DNA of 64,000 nt from contig JADGPL010000005.1 in assembly GCA_017882455.1 (NCBI GenBank), positions 1 to 64,000 of the forward strand. Reading direction: 5' to 3'. A program made the position numbers and the translations under genes. This DNA comes from Solirubrobacteraceae bacterium (GTDB lineage: Bacteria > Actinomycetota > Thermoleophilia > Solirubrobacterales > Solirubrobacteraceae). The notes under the pieces are model-generated. The model worked only from the letters and a program-made list of their open reading frames with translations, made no database searches and was not told the DNA's origin. Positions 47,971-56,494 of this stretch are shown here, piece by piece (position 1 is the stretch's first letter; each line of letters opens with the position of its first letter).

Positions 47971-48870
47971 CTAGGGCGCGCGTTCGACGATCGCGCCGCG
48001 CGGCACCGCCGAGCGCGCCACGCCGATGCCGTCGCAGAGGCGGATGCAGGGGACGTAGACGGGGCGGAAGCCAAGCAGTTCGGGGATCGTCACGATCCGG
48101 TAGCCACGGGCTCGCAGTGCGGCGATGATCCCCGGGTAGGCCGCGAGCGTCTGCCCGCGCGGGCCGCCGCCGTCATGGGAGATGATGATCGAACCCGGGC
48201 GGACCTGGGCCAGCACACGCTGCTCGATCGCGGCGGTGCCCGGCTGGGTGTAATCGCTGGGATCGACGTTCCAGAGCACCGTGGCCAGGCCGAGCGAGCG
48301 GGCGGTCTGCACGACCGACTCATCGTAGGAGCCGTAGGGCGGGCGAAAGACGCACGGGGTGTAGCCGCTGACGGCGCGGATCACCCCGATCGTCTTCTGC
48401 AGCTGGGCGCGGACTTCGCCGCTGCGCGTGAGATCGGGATGACTGTAGGTGTGGTCGCCGAGCACGTCTCCATTGCGCAGCTCGAGCAGGAGCGTCGCCC
48501 TGAACGTCGAGCTGACCTGACGGCCGATCATGAAGAAGGTGGCCTGGGCACGGCTGCGTTCGAGCATGGTCACGAAGGCCGGCGTGTCCGCGGCGGGACC
48601 GTCGTCGAAGCCGATCGCCACCGCTCGTCTGCCCGGACCGCCGCGGTAGGCTCCGCCGTGGCTGCGGCAGCCGACGATCCTGAAGAGCTTGGCCGGCTTC
48701 GCGGGAGCCGGTGCCACCGGCAGCGCGCTCGACAGCAACCGGCTCGCGGCGCCGCCACCGGCGCCGGGGAAGGCTTCCGCGCCCGCCGCGAAGGCCGCGA
48801 GCGTCAACACCATCGCCGGGGATCGACCGAGAACGGCGCGAAGACGAGCGCTGATGCGACTCGCGCTCAC
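47971..48870 (-). CDS. Secreted polysaccharide deacetylase (NodB domain)
   Basis: 299 residues with an N-terminal signal/anchor (about 1-32). NodB motifs: AIGFDDGPAADTP (metal Asp pair), DHTYSHPDLT (H-x3-H), FRPPYGSYDESV, LWNVDPSDYTQPG and IIISHDGGGPRGQT. It likely deacetylates peptidoglycan or another GlcNAc polymer outside the cell. GTG start overlaps the GFA gene stop (GTGA); longer in-frame reading upstream is only a shadow of that gene. Confidence 0.92.
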   Translation of the reverse strand: MSASRISARLRAVLGRSPAMVLTLAAFAAGAEAFPGAGGGAASRLLSSALPVAPAPAKPAKLFRIVGCRSHGGAYRGGPGRRAVAIGFDDGPAADTPAFVTMLERSRAQATFFMIGRQVSSTFRATLLLELRNGDVLGDHTYSHPDLTRSGEVRAQLQKTIGVIRAVSGYTPCVFRPPYGSYDESVVQTARSLGLATVLWNVDPSDYTQPGTAAIEQRVLAQVRPGSIIISHDGGGPRGQTLAAYPGIIAALRARGYRIVTIPELLGFRPVYVPCIRLCDGIGVARSAVPRGAIVERAP

Positions 48871-49289
48871 GCGTCGCCCGGCCCGGGGAAGCGCGGCAGG
48901 CCGTCGTTCGGGATGTCCTCCCAGCTCGCCGCCGAGCTGATCCACTGGCGGTAGCTCGGCCTGATGCCCGGGTCGCCCTCGAGCACTCCGAGACGCACGA
49001 ACAGGTGCTCCGCGCCCTGCGGCCTGCTGAAGAGGTGCCCGCCGCAGCCGGCGCAGTACCACTTCGCCTGCCCACCCTCGGGCTGCCAGGAGCGCAGCAG
49101 CTCGGCGCCCTCGAGCACCTCGAAGGCCTCGCCGCGCAGGCGCGCGTTGGCGGAAGAAGAGGTGCCGGTCCGCCGCTGGCAGTTGTGGCAGTGGCAGTAG
49201 CGGGCGGACTCGAACGGCGCGCTGACGGCGAAGCGCACGCCACCGCATGCGCACCTGCCCATCAACGGGTCCTGGGGCGAGGGAGCCAT
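48867..49289 (-). CDS. GFA-family (glutathione-dependent formaldehyde-activating-like) zinc protein
   Basis: 140 residues, Gfa/CENP-V domain. Zinc cysteines: C-x-C in [11 protein letters not shown]-x-C-x2-C in [14 protein letters not shown] and C-x2-C in [12 protein letters not shown]. Members bind structural and catalytic zinc; few have defined reactions. A second ATG (MGRCACGG) nine residues in is also possible. Divergent from glpK across 74 bases. Confidence 0.9.
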   Translation of the reverse strand: MAPSPQDPLMGRCACGGVRFAVSAPFESARYCHCHNCQRRTGTSSSANARLRGEAFEVLEGAELLRSWQPEGGQAKWYCAGCGGHLFSRPQGAEHLFVRLGVLEGDPGIRPSYRQWISSAASWEDIPNDGLPRFPGPGDA

Positions 49290-49363
49290 CGGGGCTCGAG
49301 CCTAACATCGCCCGAGCCCGCACATGCCGCCACTCGCGCGCGCCCAGGCGTAGGGTGCGCCCC

Positions 49364-50866
49364 ATGGGGAGGTATGTGGCGGCCATCGACCAGGGGACCA
49401 CGAGCACCCGCCTGATCCTGTTCGACGCGGACGGCAGGATCGCGGCGTCCGATCAGCGCGAGCATGAGCAGATCCATCCCCGCGCCGGCTGGGTCGAGCA
49501 CGACGCGAGCGAAGTGTGGCGTCGCACGCGCGAGGTTATCGGCGGGGCGCTCGCGGCCTCGGGCACGGAGGCCGGTGAGATCGCGGCGATCGGGATCGCC
49601 AACCAGCGCGAGACGACGGTCGTGTGGGACCGCGAGAGCGGCGAGCCGATCCACAACGCGATCGTGTGGCAGGACACCCGCACGGACGGGCTGGTCCGCG
49701 AGCTAGCGGGCGAGGCCGGGGTCGATCGCCTGCGCAGTCACGTCGGCCTGCCGCTCTCCACCTACTTCAGCGGCCCCAAGATCGCCTGGATCCTCGACCA
49801 CGTACCAGGGGCCCGCGAGCGCGCGGAGAACGGCGAGCTCGCCTTCGGAAACATGGACACATGGGTGCTCTGGAACCTCACGGGCGCCACCCAGGGAGGC
49901 GTCCACGCGACCGACGTGACCAACGCGAGCCGCACGATGCTGATGGATCTCGAGACGCTCGAGTGGCATCAGCCGAGCCTCGAGCTGATGGGCATCCCCC
50001 GCGCGATGCTCCCCGAGATCCGCTCCTCGAGCGAGATCTACGGCGAGGCCTCCGGCACCGCGCTCGGTGGGCGCCCGGTGGCGGGAATCCTCGGCGACCA
50101 GCAGGCGGCGCTGTTCGGCCAGACCTGCTTCGGGCCGGGTGAGGCCAAGAACACCTACGGCACCGGCTCCTTCCTGCTGGTCAACACCGGCGAGGAGATC
50201 GTGCACTGCGAGAAGCTGCTGACAAGCGTCGCGGCCAAGGTGGGCGACGGGCCGACCACCTACGTCCTGGAGGGCTCGATCGCGGTCACCGGCGCGGCCG
50301 TGCAATGGCTGCGCGACCAGCTCGGCCTGATCCGAACGGCCGCCGAGGTCGAGGAGCTGGCGCGGACCGTCGAGGACAACGGCGGCGTGTACTTCGTGCC
50401 CGCCTTCTCGGGCCTGTTCGCCCCCTACTGGCGCGATGATGCCCGTGGGGTGATCGTCGGGCTGACGGCCTACGCGCGCGCCGGTCACATCGCCCGGGCC
50501 GTGCTCGAGGCGACCGCCTGGCAGACGCGTGAGGTCCTGGACGCCGCCAACGCCGTCATGGGAGCACCCTTCACCGAGCTGAAGGTCGACGGCGGCATGA
50601 CCGCCGACGAGCTGCTCATGCAGTTCCAGGCCGACGTGCTCGGTGTGCCCGTGATCAGACCGGCAGTGACCGAGACGACCGCGCTCGGCGCCGCCTTCGC
50701 CGCAGGCCTGGCTGTCGGCTTCTGGTCGGACCAGGCCGAGCTGCGGGAGCGCTGGACGCTCGATCGGCGCTGGGAGCCCCAGATGGACGAGAGCACACGC
50801 GCGCGCGAGTACGCCCAGTGGAAGAAGGCCGTAACGCGCTCCTTCGGCTGGGCCAGCGAGGGCTAG
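49364..50866 (+). CDS. glpK: Glycerol kinase
   Basis: Phosphorylates glycerol to glycerol-3-phosphate. 500 residues with FGGY-family motifs: [16 protein letters not shown] (phosphate 1), [90 protein letters not shown] and [31 protein letters not shown] 49364 gives the family N-terminus directly. No glpF or glpD is adjacent. Confidence 0.96.
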   Translation: MGRYVAAIDQGTTSTRLILFDADGRIAASDQREHEQIHPRAGWVEHDASEVWRRTREVIGGALAASGTEAGEIAAIGIANQRETTVVWDRESGEPIHNAIVWQDTRTDGLVRELAGEAGVDRLRSHVGLPLSTYFSGPKIAWILDHVPGARERAENGELAFGNMDTWVLWNLTGATQGGVHATDVTNASRTMLMDLETLEWHQPSLELMGIPRAMLPEIRSSSEIYGEASGTALGGRPVAGILGDQQAALFGQTCFGPGEAKNTYGTGSFLLVNTGEEIVHCEKLLTSVAAKVGDGPTTYVLEGSIAVTGAAVQWLRDQLGLIRTAAEVEELARTVEDNGGVYFVPAFSGLFAPYWRDDARGVIVGLTAYARAGHIARAVLEATAWQTREVLDAANAVMGAPFTELKVDGGMTADELLMQFQADVLGVPVIRPAVTETTALGAAFAAGLAVGFWSDQAELRERWTLDRRWEPQMDESTRAREYAQWKKAVTRSFGWASEG

Positions 50867-50927
50867 GTGGTAGGCCCGCCATCCCCGGCGGCCCGACCCT
50901 GCAGGCCCTCATGCTCCTCCTCGATTA

Positions 50928-50947
50928 GCATATCGACCAATCGATAT
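50928..50947. promoter_or_regulatory. Operator-like site GCATATCGA-N4-TCGATAT
   Basis: Inverted repeat ATATCGA-CCAA-TCGATAT (50930-50947), preceded by GC, about 90 bases before the MFS transporter start. The half GCATATCGA-N4-TCG is shared with 56203-56220 and 56351-56369. A 12-codon reading frame (GTG 50987 to TAG) with its own Shine-Dalgarno follows and might be a leader peptide. Confidence 0.6.
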
Positions 50948-51034
50948 AAGAGTCTGAGACGAGAATAGACGAGGGAGCTCCTTTCCGTGAGCAGGAATCG
51001 CCGGCAACGGCAGGCGCAGGGCTAGGCTCGCCAC

Positions 51035-52192
51035 GTGCGTCGGCTGCTGCTCCTGATCTCCTCGTTCATGTTCCTGGAGCTGTTCTTCTTCGCGGTGCTC
51101 GCGCCGCTGCTCCCCGGGCTCAAGCACGACCTGCAGCTCTCGACCTCGCAGGCCGGCCTGCTGGTGGCGATGTATGCGATCGGCGCGCTCGTGGCCGCCG
51201 TTCCCGCGACGCTCGTGGCGGTGCGGGCGGGCGTGAAGAGGATGGCGATCGTGAGCCTCGTGACGTTTGCCGGGATGAGCGTCGCGTTCGGGCTCGTGCA
51301 CAGCTACCAGGCGCTGATGGCGGCGCGCTTCGCGCAGGGACTCGCGGGCGCCGCACTGTGGACGGCGGCGATGGTGTGGCTGCTCGAGGCCGCCCCGGGC
51401 GAGCGACGCGGTGAGATGCTCGGCTTCGCGTTCGGCGTGAGCGAGGCCGGCGCGATCGCCGGGCCGGTCGTCGGCGGCCTGGCCGCGGCCGCGGGCCGAG
51501 GGGTGACGTTCGTGTTGATCGCCGTGCTGTGCCTGGCGCTGGCGCTCCTGGCCACGCGCTTCACCGCTCCGCCCGCTGTCGTGGACGGACGCCTGCGGCT
51601 GCGCTCGATGCTCTCCTCGGGACAGGTGCGGACCGCCATGTGGATCGCGATCCTGCCCGCGGTGCTGCTCGCCGCCATCAGCGTGCTCGCGCCGTTGCAG
51701 CAGCACGAACTGGGTGCGGGAGCCGGCGAGATCGCGGCCACCTTCGGCGTGGCCGCGCTCGCGGGGATCCTCGTCCGTCCCCTCTTCGGCCGCTGGTCGG
51801 ACAGGCAGGGGCCGGTGCGCCCGATCCGCCTCGGCCTGCTCGCGAGCGCCCCGGTCGTGCTGGTCGTTCCCTGGCTGGAAAGCCGCTGGGCGGTTGCGCT
51901 GTTCGTGATCGGCGCGCTCGTGCTGACCGGCGTGCTGTGGGCGCCGCTGATGGTGATGCTCTCAGACGCCTGCACCGCGGCCGGCGTCGGACAGGTGATG
52001 GCCGTGGCGATCATGGACCTGACCTGGCCCCCGGGCAACGCCCTGGGGTCGACCGGGGGGTCCGCGATCGCACAGGTGGCAGGGCAGCGCTGGGCCTACG
52101 CGGTCATCGCCGCCGCTCTGCTGGCGGGCTTCGTGGCACTCTCGCGCAGGCGCGAGCCGACGGGAGCCCCGTTGCCCCTGGGGAGGCCCTGA
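51035..52192 (+). CDS. MFS transporter
   Basis: Major facilitator superfamily membrane protein, 385 residues, about 12 helices. The loop 2-3 motif is weak (LVAVRAGVKRMAIVSL) but RFAQGLAGAALWTAAMVWLLEAAPGERRGEMLGFAFGVSEAGAIAGPVVGG resembles DHA1-type exporters, and the second-half loop is VRPLFGRWSDRQGPVRP. The GTG at 51035 lacks a clear Shine-Dalgarno. Followed two bases later by the MaoC-like gene. Solute unknown; the upstream operator suggests shared control with the ABC importer at 54-61 kb. Confidence 0.84.
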   Translation: MRRLLLLISSFMFLELFFFAVLAPLLPGLKHDLQLSTSQAGLLVAMYAIGALVAAVPATLVAVRAGVKRMAIVSLVTFAGMSVAFGLVHSYQALMAARFAQGLAGAALWTAAMVWLLEAAPGERRGEMLGFAFGVSEAGAIAGPVVGGLAAAAGRGVTFVLIAVLCLALALLATRFTAPPAVVDGRLRLRSMLSSGQVRTAMWIAILPAVLLAAISVLAPLQQHELGAGAGEIAATFGVAALAGILVRPLFGRWSDRQGPVRPIRLGLLASAPVVLVVPWLESRWAVALFVIGALVLTGVLWAPLMVMLSDACTAAGVGQVMAVAIMDLTWPPGNALGSTGGSAIAQVAGQRWAYAVIAAALLAGFVALSRRREPTGAPLPLGRP

Positions 52193-52193
52193 G

Positions 52194-53222
52194 GTGCACG
52201 CGACGGGATCGCCGGAGGATCTGGATGCGCCGTTCTTCGAGCAGCTGTCGATCGGCCAGGTGGAGCGCTCGGCGCCCTCGGTGACGCTGAGCGAGGGCAT
52301 GGCGGCGGTGCACCAGGCAATCGTGGGCGACCGCCTGCGCCTGGCGCTCGACCGCAAGCTGGCGCGCGACGTGCTCGGCCTGCGCGCCGCGCTCGCGCAT
52401 CCGGCGCTCGTGTGGGACGTGGCGATCGGGCAGTCCACCGTGCTGACGGGCCGCGTGATCGCCAACCTCTTCTACCGGGGCCTGGTCCTGATGCGGGCTC
52501 CCCTGATCGGCGACACGCTCTCGACCACCACGGAGGTCGTGGCCCTGCGCCAGACCGCGCCGCGCCCCGGACGCCCGACGTGCGGGCTGGCCGCGCTGCG
52601 CGTGCGCACCACCGATCAGGAGGGTCGCCCCGTCCTGGACTTCTGGCGCTGCGCGATGCTGCCACTGCGCGACCCCGCAGGCGATACCGGCCACGCGGAC
52701 TCCTTCGCGGAGATCCCCTCACAGCTCGACGGCCAGGCGCTGCGCGCGGCCACCTCCTCCTGGCGCCTGGACGCCTTCCCGGGCGCCGGCGGCGGGCGAC
52801 TGGACCGGATGGCCCCCGGCGCGCGCCTGAGCCCGCACGGCGGCGACGTGGTCAGCTCGGCGCCGGAGCTCGCGCGCCTGACGCTGAACGTGGCCGCGGT
52901 GCACCACGACCGCCTCCGCCAGGACGATGCTCGCCGCCTGGTCTACGGCGGGCACACGATCGGCCTGGCCGCAGCCCAGGCAACGCGTGCGCTGCCGGAG
53001 ATCGTCACGATCGTCGGCTGGCACTCCTGCGAGCATCTCGCGCCCGTACACGAGGGCGACACGCTGCGCAGCGAGCTCGAGCTCGAGCGCCTGGAGAAGC
53101 TCGCCGGCGGCGGAGCCCTGGTCCACCTGCGCTCGCGCGTCTGCGCCCACGCGGAGGGGGACCCCGCCGGCCGGGAGCCGGTGGCGGTCCTGGACTGGCG
53201 CTTCGTCGCGCTCGTCGCCTGA
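52194..53222 (+). CDS. MaoC-like double-hotdog dehydratase (mesaconyl-CoA hydratase-like)
   Basis: 342 residues with two hotdog domains. The first half (FFEQLSIGQVERSAPSVTLSEGMAAVHQAIVGDRLRLAL ... GRVIANLFYRGLVLMRAPLIGDTLSTTTEV) and the second half (RLVYGGHTIGLAAAQATRALPEIVTIVGWHSCEHLAPVHEGDTLRSELEL) resemble two-domain acyl-CoA hydratases such as 2-methylfumaryl-CoA hydratase. The catalytic D-x4-H is not obvious in the first half and may be in YGGHTIGLA. GTG start two bases after the MFS gene, so one transcript: uptake or export plus an acyl-CoA step. Confidence 0.78.
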   Translation: MHATGSPEDLDAPFFEQLSIGQVERSAPSVTLSEGMAAVHQAIVGDRLRLALDRKLARDVLGLRAALAHPALVWDVAIGQSTVLTGRVIANLFYRGLVLMRAPLIGDTLSTTTEVVALRQTAPRPGRPTCGLAALRVRTTDQEGRPVLDFWRCAMLPLRDPAGDTGHADSFAEIPSQLDGQALRAATSSWRLDAFPGAGGGRLDRMAPGARLSPHGGDVVSSAPELARLTLNVAAVHHDRLRQDDARRLVYGGHTIGLAAAQATRALPEIVTIVGWHSCEHLAPVHEGDTLRSELELERLEKLAGGGALVHLRSRVCAHAEGDPAGREPVAVLDWRFVALVA

Positions 53223-53273
53223 GGGGCACGCGCCCCCGCGCGTGCGTGAGCGGTGGCAGCCGGCGGCCGGCGC

Positions 53274-54308
53274 TCAGGGCGTGAGCACGATCTTCAAGGC
53301 CTCGCGCCGGTCGTACACGGCGTAGGCCTCGGGCGCTTCCTCGAGCTTCATGTGGCGGGTGACGAGGGCCGTGGGATCGAGCACGCCTGCCGAGAGCATC
53401 GCGAGCACGCGGTCCACGTGGCCGATCACGTTGGCCTGCCCGCCCCGCAACGTGAGCGACTTCAGCCACAGAAGGCCCATGTGCACCTCGGCGCGCTCGG
53501 CGTACACGCCGATGCATTGGATGCTCCCGCACGCGCGCGTGAGCCGGATGGCGCTCTCCAGAACCTTCGGGTCGCCCACGGCGTCGATCGCCACGTCCAC
53601 GCCGCGCTCTTCAGTGGCCGCACGCACGGCCGCACGCACGTCCTGCTCGCCCAGGTGCAGCGCCTCGGCACCGAAGGACTCGGCCACAGCCAGGCGCTCG
53701 GGCACCGTGTCGATCGCGAACACGTGCGCCGCGCCGGCCGCTCGCGCGGCCTGCACCGCGCACAGTCCCACCGGCCCGAGCCCCAGCACCGCCGCCACGT
53801 CGCCCGGCCGCAGGCCGCTGTCCTCGACCGCATGAAAACCCGTGCCCATCACGTCGCCCGCGAACAGGGCGGTGTCGCTGCTCATGCCCTCGGGTACCTT
53901 GCGCAGCACGAGGTTGGCGCGGGGCACCAGCGCCATCTCCGCCTGCGTGCCCTGCAACGAGCCGAGCGTTGCGCCGTGCCCGAAGGTGCGCGACTGCAGG
54001 CAGCGGTGGAAGAGGCCGCGACGGCAGAACCAGCAGCTCCCGCACGCCGTCTGGAAGCACCCCAGGACGCGGTCGCCGACCGCCGCGCGCGTGACCCCGT
54101 CGCCGACCGCGAGGACCGTGCCGACGTACTCGTGGCCGATCGTGAAGCCGGGCTCGATCTGGACGCGCCCGTGGTAGATGTGCAGGTCCGAGCCGCATAC
54201 GCCCGTCGCCTCAACCTTGACGATCGCGTCTTCGGAGTCGACGATCTCCGGCTCCGGACGGTCCTCGACGCTGACGACGCCGGGGGCCTGGAAGGTGACT
54301 GCTCTCAT
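53274..54308 (-). CDS. Zinc-dependent alcohol dehydrogenase family protein
   Basis: Medium-chain zinc dehydrogenase, 344 residues. Catalytic zinc: Cys in GVCGSDLHIYHG and H-E in FTIGHEYVGTV; structural zinc: four Cys in ACGSCWFCRRGLFHRC; Rossmann motif LGLGPVGLCAVQAARAAG near 170. Close in pattern to glutathione-independent formaldehyde and threonine/alcohol dehydrogenases. NAD preference is suggested by the Asp in FAIDTVPERL. Substrate unknown; lies next to the ABC substrate-binding protein gene on the same strand, 39 bases away. Confidence 0.9.
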   Translation of the reverse strand: MRAVTFQAPGVVSVEDRPEPEIVDSEDAIVKVEATGVCGSDLHIYHGRVQIEPGFTIGHEYVGTVLAVGDGVTRAAVGDRVLGCFQTACGSCWFCRRGLFHRCLQSRTFGHGATLGSLQGTQAEMALVPRANLVLRKVPEGMSSDTALFAGDVMGTGFHAVEDSGLRPGDVAAVLGLGPVGLCAVQAARAAGAAHVFAIDTVPERLAVAESFGAEALHLGEQDVRAAVRAATEERGVDVAIDAVGDPKVLESAIRLTRACGSIQCIGVYAERAEVHMGLLWLKSLTLRGGQANVIGHVDRVLAMLSAGVLDPTALVTRHMKLEEAPEAYAVYDRREALKIVLTP

Positions 54309-54347
54309 GGCTGGCGCAGCCTACACGTGGTGCGGTTCTGCTCGCCT

Positions 54348-56027
54348 CTAACCATTCGCCCAGAAGCGCATGTCGGGCAGGTCGCTGGAGTAGTAGCTCG
54401 TCACGTTCTTGCCGAGCACGGCCACCAGTTCGCTGTCATACACCCACACCCTGGGAGTGGCTTCGATGTAGTACTCGTCCGCCTTGTTGATTTTTTCCTG
54501 GCGTCCCGGTTCCTGGGTGGTGATGGCGACTTCTTTCATCAGCTTGTCCGCCGCCGGGATGCAGATGTCGGTGTCGTTGAACTGGTTGTTGGGCGGACAC
54601 TGCAGGTCATAGGCCCAGTGGTAGTCGGGCGCCACCACCTGCGGTCCGTCGAGGAACACCGACGCACCCGCGTGGTTGGTGTAGACGACTTCCAGGAAGG
54701 CCGCCGCGGAGACGACCTGAACCTTGGCGTTGACGCCCAGCTGCTGCCAGGCACCCGCCGCCGCGGTCGCGATTTCCTTGCCGATGTTGTCGCCCTGGCC
54801 GACGTAGATCGTGAAGCTGACAGGCGTCTTGATCCCCGACTTGGCCAGCAGTTCTTTGGCCTTGGTTATGTCCGTCGGCCTCGGCGCCCCGACTTTCGGG
54901 TCATACCAGGAGTAGGAGGGCATCCACTCGCCGAAGTACAGCTTGCCGTAGCCGTAGGCGACCTTCTGCAGGACCCCTTCGTAGGGGAACGCGTAGCTGA
55001 GGGCCTGGCGGAAGTCCTGGTTCTTGAAGAACGGGTTTTTGGCGTTCTCCGGGAAGTTCAGGGTCTCGGCCTGGCGCGACTTGAACGACGCGACCGTGCA
55101 GCAGGCGTTGCCCACGAGGCTGTGGGCGGCCTGGTTTGTCAGCCCCAGCGTGATGTCCGCGGCGCCCGACTGAGCGTCGAGCAGCAGCGTTTCGTTGTCC
55201 GGGATGAAGTTGAGGATGATCTTCTTCGTCTTCGGCGGTTCGAAGAAGCTGGGGTTGGCTTCCAGCACCAGCTGATGGTTGGCGCTGTAGCTCTTGAGCA
55301 GGTAGGGGCCGTAGCCGGCGTCGTGGCTCGCTAGCCATTCGTTGGGCGAGCCCTTTTTGACGCCGCCGTGTTCTTCGACCAGCTTGGGGTCATAGATCGC
55401 GCCCGCCGTCGGGGTCGAGAGCACCTGCAGCTGGTTGGGAGCAGGGCGCTTGTACTGGAAGACCACCGTCAGCGGCCCCGTCGCCTTCACCGACTTGATC
55501 AGCGGCGGGGTGTAGTCGGTTTCCTCGAGCACCGAGTAGCCACCCTGTTCGAGCTTGATGTCGCGTTCGATCGACCACACGACCGCCTTGGCGTCGAGCG
55601 GGTCGCCGCTCGGGAACTTCAGCCCCGGGCGGATCTGGAAGGTGAGCGTGCGGCTGCCGTTGCTGTAGGCATAGGACTGGGCCACGTAGGGCTTGACCGC
55701 GGTTATGGCCAGGTTCTGCTCGGTCGTGCCGGCGACCTTCCCGGGGACCTGGGTGACCTGGGTCAGGGTCGAGTACATCGCGCCGTCGAAACCGGGGTCC
55801 TGATCGTTGGTGGTCAGGCCAGGGTCGAGCGTCGCCACGGGCACCGAGTTGTTGACGATCAACGTCGCGTTGGGATTGCCCGCAGCGTTGCTCAGGCCCG
55901 AGGAGCCGGCGCTCGAGCTCGAGCTCGAGCTGCTCCCACAGGCTGCCAGCAGGAGCGCGACGGCGATTCCCGCGAGAGCGGCCACCCCGCCCTGCGGTCC
56001 TGTGCCTTGTCTTCTAATGGGCTTCAT
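54348..56027 (-). CDS. ABC transporter substrate-binding lipoprotein (family 5, DppA/OppA-like)
   Basis: Extracytoplasmic solute receptor, 559 residues. Lipobox LLAAC followed by a run of serines. SBP family 5 features: ATLDPGLTTNDQ, LTFQIRPGLKFPSGDPLDAKAVVWSIERDI, GYGPYLLKSY, KNQDFRQALSYAFPYEGVLQ and WQQLGVNAKVQVV. ATG 56027 has GGAGG four bases before. It is separated from the permease/ATPase genes by the BKACE gene and points away from them, with a promoter and operator just upstream. May bind peptides, amino-acid derivatives or opine-like compounds; specificity unknown. Confidence 0.93.
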   Translation of the reverse strand: MKPIRRQGTGPQGGVAALAGIAVALLLAACGSSSSSSSSAGSSGLSNAAGNPNATLIVNNSVPVATLDPGLTTNDQDPGFDGAMYSTLTQVTQVPGKVAGTTEQNLAITAVKPYVAQSYAYSNGSRTLTFQIRPGLKFPSGDPLDAKAVVWSIERDIKLEQGGYSVLEETDYTPPLIKSVKATGPLTVVFQYKRPAPNQLQVLSTPTAGAIYDPKLVEEHGGVKKGSPNEWLASHDAGYGPYLLKSYSANHQLVLEANPSFFEPPKTKKIILNFIPDNETLLLDAQSGAADITLGLTNQAAHSLVGNACCTVASFKSRQAETLNFPENAKNPFFKNQDFRQALSYAFPYEGVLQKVAYGYGKLYFGEWMPSYSWYDPKVGAPRPTDITKAKELLAKSGIKTPVSFTIYVGQGDNIGKEIATAAAGAWQQLGVNAKVQVVSAAAFLEVVYTNHAGASVFLDGPQVVAPDYHWAYDLQCPPNNQFNDTDICIPAADKLMKEVAITTQEPGRQEKINKADEYYIEATPRVWVYDSELVAVLGKNVTSYYSSDLPDMRFWANG

Positions 56028-56202
56028 CTGGCCTCCATCGCTAGTGCGGTTCATCGGGTCTCGTGTGCATCGCGACTCTGACGTATCGATCGAGCGGACG
56101 GGGGAATTGTCTTTCAGCTCTCGGCCCGACACGCTCCTGAACACCCCCGCCACCGGCGCAACCCCACCGGAACGATCGCTGATGCCGGTCCGTCTTATTG
56201 AT

Positions 56203-56252
56203 GACGATCAGTCGATATGCCAAACCTATCCGTCTCCCGGCCCCTCCGTCAA
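56203..56252 (-). promoter_or_regulatory. Promoter with operator for the substrate-binding protein gene
   Basis: Leftward -35 TTGACG (56252-56247), 18-base spacer, -10 TAGGTT (56228-56223). The operator-like sequence GCATATCGA-CTGA-TCG (56220-56206) begins right after the -10 and covers the predicted start of transcription, the position expected for a repressor. Leader to the ATG at 56027 is about 190 bases. Confidence 0.6.
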
Positions 56253-56282
56253 GGGCCGGCGTCACAAGCCCTCGGCCCCACG

Positions 56283-56298
56283 TTGGACACCTGTCCAA
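56283..56298. promoter_or_regulatory. Palindrome TTGGACA-CC-TGTCCAA
   Basis: Perfect 7-bp arms around CC, midway between the two divergent promoters. Size and symmetry suit a second regulator (for example GntR or IclR type). Nothing equal to it was seen elsewhere in the window. Confidence 0.45.
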
Positions 56299-56318
56299 AG
56301 CCCTTGTCCAGGGGTCGC

Positions 56319-56369
56319 TTGACAACTCGAGGGCATGGGGCTAGGTTCCGAATCGACTGATCGATATGC
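56319..56369 (+). promoter_or_regulatory. Rightward promoter with same operator, reading toward the 3' end of the BKACE gene
   Basis: -35 TTGACA (56319-56324), 17-base spacer, -10 TAGGTT (56342-56347), then the operator (GCATATCGA-TCAG-TCGATT on the other strand, 56369-56351) over the predicted start site. Its -10 is identical to that of the leftward promoter. The only rightward genes downstream are the permease genes from 57373, so a transcript would run antisense through the BKACE gene first, or be a small RNA. Confidence 0.5.
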
Positions 56370-56494
56370 AAACCGTAGGCCGGGCGCTGCTCGTTTCTCG
56401 TCGAGGCCTTAGACCACGGATCGGAGTCATTCCGGAAGATGGACCAGGCTAGACGATCTGCGAGCCGGGCCGAGTGAGCACCGAAGCGTGGCGC

